Positions 1-7,600 of a stretch of 64,000 bases of DNA are shown in pieces. Each line of letters begins with the position of its first letter. The stretch's first letter is position 1. Source of the stretch: Dolichospermum compactum NIES-806 (lineage in GTDB: Bacteria > Cyanobacteriota > Cyanobacteriia > Cyanobacteriales > Nostocaceae); contig NZ_AP018316.1 of the NCBI RefSeq assembly GCF_002368115.1, positions 1 to 64,000 on the forward strand, read 5' to 3'. Both the position numbers and the translations under genes were made by a program. The notes below the pieces were generated by a model that saw only the letters and a list, made by a program, of their open reading frames with translations, was not told the origin of the DNA and made no database searches.

Positions 1-40
1 GATAGAATCTCCGCGTCTTTAGACCGGAGAGTGTCAAGGA
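1..40 (+). mobile_element. possible right end of an IS200/IS605 (TnpB-type) element
   Basis: Positions 8-30 form a strong hairpin: arms TCTCCG/CGGAGA plus inner GTCT/AGAC with one bulged C. It is followed at once by GAGTGTCAAGG. A stem followed by a short GAGTGTCAA-like end is what I recall of the right ends of cyanobacterial tnpB-only elements, where it also forms the 3' part of the guide-RNA scaffold. The tnpB gene would lie left of the window. The hairpin is seen; the element identity is inference. Confidence 0.4.
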
Positions 41-112
41 TAGATAGGATTGAAGTACCATAATTTTCTACAATGGTTAAAAAGACTTTTATAAAAGGTG
101 CAAGTTAAAAAA

Positions 113-571
113 ATGTCTAAAACTGTTGCTGAAGTGATGAGTCGTGATCCTATCCTCGTTCATCCTCAAACTCCCTTAAAAGAAGCTATCCAAATTTTGG
201 TAGAAAAACGAATTAGCGGTTTACCTGTAATTGATGACGCAGGTAAATTAGTAGGCATTATCTCCGAAACAGACTTGATGTGGCAAGAAACAGGTGTGAC
301 TCCTCCTGCATATATTATGATTTTGGATAGTGTGATTTATTTACAAAATCCTGGTGCCTATGAACGAGATTTACATAAAGCTTTAGGACAAACCGTAGGG
401 GAAGTGATGAGTAAAAATCCCCTGACTATTTCTCCTGATAAACCATTAAGAGAAGCAGCAAAATTAATCCAAGATCACAAAGTTCACCGTCTCCCAGTCC
501 TTGACAGTGCGGGTAAGGTAATTGGTATTCTAACTCGTGGTGATATTGTTCGCACTATGGCTGCTGAGTAA
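113..571 (+). CDS. CBS-domain pair protein
   Basis: A 152-residue protein made almost entirely of two CBS domains, roughly residues 3-57 and 95-150. Each starts with a VxEVMS-type motif and carries the GLPVID/RLPVLD and GIISETD/GILTRGD signatures. CBS pairs bind adenine nucleotides and act as energy or ligand sensors; no catalytic domain is attached. I chose ATG at 113 over the upstream GTG at 98, which would add five residues, because the AAGGTG at 95-100 is better placed as a ribosome site for 113. It lies directly upstream of nblB on the same strand. The ligand cannot be read from the sequence. Confidence 0.85.
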   Translation: MSKTVAEVMSRDPILVHPQTPLKEAIQILVEKRISGLPVIDDAGKLVGIISETDLMWQETGVTPPAYIMILDSVIYLQNPGAYERDLHKALGQTVGEVMSKNPLTISPDKPLREAAKLIQDHKVHRLPVLDSAGKVIGILTRGDIVRTMAAE

Positions 572-633
572 GTATTAGGGAGTAGGGGGGAGAAATATTT
601 TTTGACAACGGACAACTGACAAGGGACTATGAA

Positions 634-1296
634 ATGAGTGTATCTGCTGATAGTATAAAAGAGTTACTGCGTTCCGACAATTTAGGCGATCGCTTGCGTG
701 CAGTTAACCAAATTCGGGATCTAGAACCACAAATCGCTTTAGAATTAGTCCAAATTGCCATTCAGGATAAAAGTGCGCGTGTCCGTTATTCTGCTGTCAG
801 TCAAATGGATACCCTGGGAACACAGGATTTACCATTATCCTTGACTATCTTACGGGGTTTACTACATGATCCTGAAGCAGATGTCCAAGCAGCCGCAGCA
901 GACTGTTTAGGTGCGCTAAAACTGCATGACGCTTTTGATGATTTACAAAAGCTTTACCAGGAAACACCAGAATGGCTAGTCCAGTTTAGCATTATTGCCA
1001 CATTGGGAGAATTAGGAGATCCACGAGCCTTTGAATTACTTACCCAAGCGATCGCATCCGATAATGGTTTAATTCAAACTGCGGCTATTAGTTCCTTTGG
1101 TGAATTGGGAGATCCAAAAGCAGTTCCTCTCCTAGTTCCATACAGCACTAACTCAGATTGGCAAGTGCGTTACAGAGTTGTGCAAGCCTTAATTCGTTTG
1201 AATAGTGATGAAGCTAAATCTATTCTAGAAACTTTGGTGAATGATGAAGTAGAAGCTATTTCCAAAGAAGCAAAAGCTGGTTTACAGTTAGTCTAA
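634..1296 (+). CDS. nblB: HEAT-repeat phycobilisome degradation protein NblB
   Basis: A 220-residue protein of tandem HEAT / PBS-lyase repeats. Repeats of the type ...GDPRAFELLxQA... and ...GDPKAVPLLVPY... start about every 30 residues from residue 15 on. Length and the SADSIKELLRSDNLGDRLRAV start fit cyanobacterial NblB, which helps dismantle phycobilisomes or removes bilins during nutrient starvation. The related CpcE/CpcF bilin lyases are alternatives but usually sit by phycobiliprotein genes, which are absent here. Start is ATG at 634; an upstream ATG at 628 runs into a stop after one codon. It shares the strand with the CBS gene, 62 bp apart. Confidence 0.75.
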   Translation: MSVSADSIKELLRSDNLGDRLRAVNQIRDLEPQIALELVQIAIQDKSARVRYSAVSQMDTLGTQDLPLSLTILRGLLHDPEADVQAAAADCLGALKLHDAFDDLQKLYQETPEWLVQFSIIATLGELGDPRAFELLTQAIASDNGLIQTAAISSFGELGDPKAVPLLVPYSTNSDWQVRYRVVQALIRLNSDEAKSILETLVNDEVEAISKEAKAGLQLV

Positions 1297-1302
1297 TTTA
1301 GT

Positions 1303-1330
1303 AGTTGCGTTTACTATATAAAGCGCAACT
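1303..1330. repeat. inverted repeat after nblB
   Basis: Arms AGTTGCG (1303-1309) and CGCAACT (1324-1330) enclose an AT-rich loop. No T tract follows, so it is only a weak terminator candidate between nblB and the helicase gene. Confidence 0.4.
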
Positions 1331-1351
1331 GCTCACGTAATTTTATCCACT

Positions 1352-4300
1352 ATGTCAGATCATCAGCTTTCTGTGTTTCAGTCTGGTATTCGAGACAATC
1401 ATGACCGGGGTACAGTTGGAGATTTTCTCAAAGATAAGATTGAACCAGGCTCTAAATTATCTATCGTCTCTGCTTATTTTACGATTTATGCCTTTGAAGC
1501 TTTAAAACAGGAATTATCGTCTATTGATAACTTAGATTTCCTGTTTGGAGAACCTCGATTTATTCAAGCCATCGGCACTAATACTGACCAAAAAGCTTTT
1601 AGAATTGAAGATACTGGTATTCAACTAAGCAATCGCCTCAAACAGAGTAAATTAGCTAGGGAATGCCAAGAATGGATACAAAAAAAGGTCAATATTCGCT
1701 CAATTAAACAAATTAACTTACTGCATGGCAAAATGTACCACATTGATAATAATGGGGTAAAAACTGCCATTTTAGGTAGCTCGAATTTTACCTTAAAGGG
1801 ATTAGGATTAGCTAACTCCAATAGTAATATTGAGTTAAATTTAATCGTTGATAGTGAAAGGGACAGACAAGATCTACAGTTATGGTTCGCAGAGTTATGG
1901 AATAATCAAAACCTAGTACAAGATGTCAAGAATGAAGTAATTACTTATCTCAATCAACTTTATCAGGATAATGCCCCTGAGTTTATTTATTATAAAACAC
2001 TGTTTCATTTATTTAAACGATTCTTAGACCAACAAGCAGCCAATGATTTACTCACTAAACAACGTCACTTAACTGATACAAGGATTTGGAACTTATTATT
2101 TGATTTTCAGAAAGATGGGGTCAAAGGTGCGATTAATAAAATCATGGAATATAATGGCTGTATTATCGCTGATAGTGTGGGTTTAGGAAAAACATTTGAA
2201 GCTTTAGCCATTATTAAATATTTTGAGCTATTGAATTATAAAGTCTTAGTGTTATGTCCTAAAAAATTAAGAAGTAATTGGACAATTTACCATGCTGCTA
2301 ATAATAGTGAATTAAATATTTTAGTGGAAGACAGATTTAACTATACAGTCTTGTCTCATACAGATTTGAGTAGAGATACGGGATATTCAGGGGATATTAA
2401 TTTAGAAACCTTAAATTGGAGTAATTATGATTTAGTGGTGATTGATGAATCTCATAACTTTCGGAATAATACCAAAGGGAAACGAGATGAAGATGGAAAC
2501 GTGATTAAAAAAAGTCGCTATGAACGTCTGATGGAGGACATTATAAAAAAAGGCATTCCTACTAGAGTCTTATTACTATCAGCAACTCCTGTGAATACAG
2601 ACTTAAAAGATTTAAGGAATCAGATTAATTTTATTGTTGAAGATAAAGATAGTGCTTTTAGTCAAACATTGGGTATTGAGAGTATCAAACAAACGTTAAC
2701 CACTGCCCAAAAAGAATTTACTCTATGGTCAAAGAAAAAGCAACACCTTAGTAATGAGTTATTAGAAAACTTAAATTCTAGCTTTTTTACATTATTAGAT
2801 GGGTTAACGATTGCCCGTTCTCGTAAACATATTCAAAAGTATTATCAAGAAACAATTGAAAAATTAGGAGGTTTCCCAGAGAGACTGAAACCTATTTCTT
2901 TGTTTTCTCATATTGATTTAGAAGATAACTTCTTAGATTATGATGATATTAATGAGCAAATTTCTGATTATCAATTATCTTTGTTTAAACCCTCCAATTA
3001 TGTTTTAGAACAATATCAAGATTTGTATGAAGGGAAAGTTATCCAAAATAACTTCACTCAAAGTAATCGAGAAAATTACTTAATTGGCATGATGAAAGTT
3101 AATTTTCTCAAACGTTTAGAAAGTTCCGTTTATTCCTTTAGGATTACCTTAGAAAGAACCATTAGTAAAATTAAACAGTTAGAGTCAAAAATTAAAACAT
3201 TTGACCAGTATCAAACAGAAAATATCAAAAATGAAGATTATGAAATAGAAGATGCTGATGATGAAGAATTACAAGCTGCTTTTGAAGTAGGTAGAGAACT
3301 AAAATATCAATTAAAACATTTAGACATTGACAGATGGTTAGTTGATTTAGCCAGGGATAGAAGACAACTGCATAAGTTATATATTCAAGCGAAAGATGTA
3401 GATGTTTGTAGAGATGCTAAATTAGCAAAATTAAAAGAATGTATTGAGAGAAAAGTTACTCATCCCACTTTTAATAAACAAGGTAAGGAAAATAAAAAAG
3501 TCATCATCTTTACAGCTTTTGCAGATACAGCTAAATATTTATATGATGCTTTGACAGCGTGGGTAACAACAAAATTAAATATCAATATAGCTTTAGTAAC
3601 CGGAGGTAATAGTGGTAATAAAACAACCTTTGGTAGTTCACGCTTTGAGGAAATTTTAATGAACTTTTCTCCTCTTGCCAAGCAACGAGATAAGATAAAA
3701 TCAATGCCCCAAGAGGGAGAAATTAATCTATTAATTGCTACTGACTGTATTTCTGAAGGTCAAAACTTACAGGATTGTGATTATTTAGTTAATTATGATA
3801 TTCATTGGAATCCTGTGAGAATTATTCAACGGTTTGGACGCATTGATAGAATTGGTAGCCTGAATCATACAGTGCAATTAGTTAATTTTTGGCCAACAGA
3901 AGACTTAAATAAATATATTAATCTCAAAAATCGAGTTGAGGCGAGAATGGCCTTAGTTGATATTACAGCCACCGGGGAAGATAATCTTTTAAATGTAGAT
4001 GAATTACAAGACTTATTCACCGAAGAAATGAGTTATCGAGATGAACAGTTACTACGGTTAAAAGATGAAGTATTAGACATTGAAGATTTTAATGACAGCA
4101 TTTCTTTAACAGAATTTAGCTTAAATGATTTTCGGATAGATTTATTAAATTACTTGCAAAAAAATAGGGAACTGTTAGAAAATGCCCCATTAGGATTATA
4201 TGGAATTGTCTCTACCCCTACCCATAAGGAGTATGATGTTATCAAACCTGGGATTATTTTCTGTCTACAACAGATGGGGAATACATCAGGAAATGAACAA

Positions 4301-4672
4301 GTTAACCCTCTACAACCTTATTTCTTGGTCTATGTCAGGGATGATGGCAATGTTCGCTATACCTTTGCCCAACCTAAACAAATTTTAGAGATGTATCGTC
4401 TCTTATGTGCGGGGAAAACCCAACCATATAAAGATTTGTGTCAGTTATTTAACCAGCGTACCAGTAATGGATCTAGTATGAGTAAAGAAACGGAACTACT
4501 AGATAAAGCAGTTGATTCTATCACCCGTACATTTACTAACCGTGTCACTAGAAATCTTTTTAAGTCAGGGAAAGGGGGTATTACTCCTCTCAAACAGCAA
4601 CAAGTGACAAAAACCACAGACTTTGAACTGATAACCTGGTTAATTATTGAAGATGATGCAACAAACCCTTAA
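1352..4672 (+). CDS. PLD-nuclease-like / SNF2-type helicase fusion protein
   Basis: An 1106-residue protein. Residues about 1-190 form a phospholipase-D-like nuclease domain with one HxKx4D motif (HGKMYHID) followed by GSSNFT. Next is a superfamily 2 helicase core: Walker A ADSVGLGKT near residue 275, DESH box near 365, LLLSATP motif near 409, and a C-terminal lobe with IATDCISEGQNLQ and the arginine-finger region QRFGRIDRIG. The gene overlaps the following methyltransferase by about 20 bp, so the two are probably co-translated. PLD-helicases paired with adenine methyltransferases occur in restriction-like phage defence; role here is inference. A PLD domain with a single HKD motif normally needs to dimerise to be active. 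Confidence 0.85.
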   Translation: MSDHQLSVFQSGIRDNHDRGTVGDFLKDKIEPGSKLSIVSAYFTIYAFEALKQELSSIDNLDFLFGEPRFIQAIGTNTDQKAFRIEDTGIQLSNRLKQSKLARECQEWIQKKVNIRSIKQINLLHGKMYHIDNNGVKTAILGSSNFTLKGLGLANSNSNIELNLIVDSERDRQDLQLWFAELWNNQNLVQDVKNEVITYLNQLYQDNAPEFIYYKTLFHLFKRFLDQQAANDLLTKQRHLTDTRIWNLLFDFQKDGVKGAINKIMEYNGCIIADSVGLGKTFEALAIIKYFELLNYKVLVLCPKKLRSNWTIYHAANNSELNILVEDRFNYTVLSHTDLSRDTGYSGDINLETLNWSNYDLVVIDESHNFRNNTKGKRDEDGNVIKKSRYERLMEDIIKKGIPTRVLLLSATPVNTDLKDLRNQINFIVEDKDSAFSQTLGIESIKQTLTTAQKEFTLWSKKKQHLSNELLENLNSSFFTLLDGLTIARSRKHIQKYYQETIEKLGGFPERLKPISLFSHIDLEDNFLDYDDINEQISDYQLSLFKPSNYVLEQYQDLYEGKVIQNNFTQSNRENYLIGMMKVNFLKRLESSVYSFRITLERTISKIKQLESKIKTFDQYQTENIKNEDYEIEDADDEELQAAFEVGRELKYQLKHLDIDRWLVDLARDRRQLHKLYIQAKDVDVCRDAKLAKLKECIERKVTHPTFNKQGKENKKVIIFTAFADTAKYLYDALTAWVTTKLNINIALVTGGNSGNKTTFGSSRFEEILMNFSPLAKQRDKIKSMPQEGEINLLIATDCISEGQNLQDCDYLVNYDIHWNPVRIIQRFGRIDRIGSLNHTVQLVNFWPTEDLNKYINLKNRVEARMALVDITATGEDNLLNVDELQDLFTEEMSYRDEQLLRLKDEVLDIEDFNDSISLTEFSLNDFRIDLLNYLQKNRELLENAPLGLYGIVSTPTHKEYDVIKPGIIFCLQQMGNTSGNEQVNPLQPYFLVYVRDDGNVRYTFAQPKQILEMYRLLCAGKTQPYKDLCQLFNQRTSNGSSMSKETELLDKAVDSITRTFTNRVTRNLFKSGKGGITPLKQQQVTKTTDFELITWLIIEDDATNP

Positions 4673-7600
4673 ATCTGCTATTGAACAAGCATTAAAAAAC
4701 TTTAGTCAAGTTTCTACCTCTGATGGTATTAAGCATCTGTTTGAAACTTTGGGTTACTCAACTCAACGGGAAGTCCCGTTAGATAACCAAACCCCTAATG
4801 AGGTGCTAGAAGTATTTGCATGGGAGAATTTTCGGGAAGATAAGGGGTTATTAGAGGAGTGGGAGTCGGTTAATTGTTTATTTCAGGTGACGGAAGATGA
4901 GATTACCCAAAATGGACAGGGAACATTATTTCAGCCTTCTTTTGACACAGATTATTTAAAATCTTATATTTTTATGGGTTTAACCTTACAAAAACCTGTT
5001 TATTCTCGTAGTGATTTAGCAAAAATTACCCGTGAAATTAACCGTCAGTCAGATATTCCCATTATGGTGTTATTTCGCTATGGGAATTATGTTACCTTAT
5101 CAATAATTAATCGTCGTCCTAATAAGTTAGATAGGGATAAAGATGTCTTAGAAAAGATTACTTTAATTAAAGATATTAATATTAACTCTCCCCATCGGGC
5201 GCATATTGAAATATTAGCAGATTTAGCTTTAACCTCTCTCCCACATATCCAGAATTTTGACCAACTACATACAGCTTGGCAAAAAGTTCTCAACACCTCG
5301 GAACTTAATAATAAATTCTTTCAGGAAGTATCTCATTGGTACTTTTGGGCAACTCAAACCGTCACATTTCCAGATGGGGGAGAAGCGGATGAATCTCTCC
5401 GTAATGCTACCAGTGTGATTAGATTAATTACGCGGTTGATTTTTGTTTGGTTCTTAAAAGAAAAGGGGTTAGTTCCTGATGCTTTATTTGATGAAAACCA
5501 GCTAAAAAATTTCCTGAACTCTTTAGCAGCAGAGGAAAGTACCTATTATAAAGCCATCTTACAGAATCTCTTTTTTGCCACCCTAAATACAGAAATGAAC
5601 ACCGATGAAAAGCCTGATAACCGCAAGTTTAGGGGTAAAAATCAGCAAAAGGGTGGGAGAGATGGACATTATGGGATAGTTAATGTTTATCGTTACCAAG
5701 ATTATTTTACTAATGCTGATGAATTTTTAGGATTATGTAGTAATATCCCTTTTTTGAATGGGGGATTATTTGAATGTTTAGATAGAGATAAAAATGATGC
5801 TTTTGCACCTTCTCCAAAAGGAAAAGAGAAAACCAAAATTAGAATTGATGGTTTTTCTGATAGAGAAGATAATGTTTTAAATGTTCCTAATATTCTCTTT
5901 TTTGGAAAAGCAACTGATGTTGATTTAAACAAAGCCTATGGAACTAAAAATAAAAAATATGAAGTCCAGGGATTAATTAATATATTTAATCGTTATAAAT
6001 TTACCATTGATGAAAATACTCCCATTGAGGAAGAAATAGCATTAGACCCAGAATTGTTAGGTAAAGTATTTGAGAATTTATTAGCAGAATATAACCCAGA
6101 AACGGAAACCACAGCTAGGAAACAAACGGGGTCTTTTTATACTCCTAGAGAAATTGTTAATTATATGGTAGATGAGTCCTTAATTGCTTATCTGCAAAAC
6201 TCTCTCCCTGTAACACAAGCTTCCAGCTTGTCAGAAAAAGTAACACAAGATTCCAGCTTGTCAGAAAAAGTAACACAAGCTTCCAGCTTGTCAGAAAAAG
6301 TAACACAAGATTCCAGCTTGTCAGAAAAAGTAACACAAGCTTCCAGCTTGTCAGAAAAAGTAACACAAGATTCCAGCTTGTCAGACCAAAACACCCAAGA
6401 TGGGTGTGTTACGATATCCAGGAGATTTCTTCCCCATTGGCAACAAAATGGGGCAACTTATTTTGTCACATTTCGTTTAGCAGACTCTCTTCCTCAAGTA
6501 AAACTGCAATTATTACAACAAGAAAAAGAAGAGTGGCAAAAAAAACATCCTGAACCTTTATCAGAAGCAGAAAAAGCGGAGTATCATCGTCTTTTTTCCC
6601 AAAGAGTTGATAAATGGTTAGATGCTGGTATGGGAGAATGTCATCTCAAAAACCCTCAACTTGCTAAAATTGTAGCTGATGCCTTGACTTATTTTGATGG
6701 CGATCGCTATCATTTAGGAGAATGGGTGATCATGCCTAATCATGTTCATGTTATTGTGACACCATTAGGCAACTATAAATTATCAGAAATTACCCATTCT
6801 TGGAAATCTTTTACTGCTAATCAAATTAATAAATATCTTAACCGTCGTGGTCAATTGTGGCAAAAAGAATCTTATGATCAAATTGTGCGATCGGCTCAAC
6901 ATTTAGAAACAGTCCAAATATATATAGCTAATCATGCCCCCAATGTAGCACAAGCTTCTAGCTTGTCACAATCTAACAATCAAGATGATTATGTTACTGT
7001 AGCACAAGCTTCTAGCTTGTCACAATCTAACAATCAAGATGATTGTGTTACTGTAGCACAAGCTTCTAGCTTGTCACAATCTAACAATCAAGATGATTGT
7101 GTTACTGTAGCACAAGCTTCTAGCTTGTCACAATCTAACAATCAAGATGATTGTGTTACGCGCCTTACTCATTTACTATCATATACTGATGACTCCCATC
7201 AATTTAATGATGATGAAGTTGACTGTTTAATTCATGCCATTGATAACCTGAAAATTATTGATATTGCTTGTGGTTCGGGTGCGTTTCCCATGGGAATTTT
7301 ACAGAAATTGGTGTTTATTTTAGGGAAACTTGACCCCAATAATAGTAAATGGAAACAGCAACAGAAGGAAAAAGCTATAGCACCTGTGTTAAAGGATATT
7401 CAGGTAGCGAAACAGATTAGTTATGAACAAGCAAGGGAAGAAGCGATACAGAAGTTACAGGAAAGGTTAGCAGAAATAGAAGATGAATTTGAGAATAATG
7501 ATATGGACTATCCCCGGAAGTTATTCTTGATTGAAAATTGTATTTTTGGGGTAGATATTCAACCGATAGCGGTACAAATTTCTAAGTTACGCTTTTTTAT

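Larger units (their letters stand above)
6210..7160 (+). mobile_element. in-frame REP-RAYT insertion inside the methyltransferase gene
   Basis: The 951 bp (317 codons, no stop) divide into three parts: a 6 x 30-bp palindrome array, a HUH transposase domain, and a 4 x 54-bp palindrome array. Host methyltransferase sequence resumes on both sides (ESLIAYLQN before, RLTHLLSY after). The element therefore carries a transposase flanked by its presumed target palindromes, as RAYT genes are usually flanked by REPs. The boundaries are my estimate from where the repeats start and end; the original insertion may be smaller with later repeat expansion. Confidence 0.8.

Noticed and set aside
6210..6389. 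CRISPR-like array
   Set aside because: The 30-bp units follow each other directly without spacers and are translated as part of the methyltransferase; no cas genes are present.
6157..6394. antisense ORFs over the repeat array
   Set aside because: They only translate the reverse complement of the 30-bp units and have no start signals.
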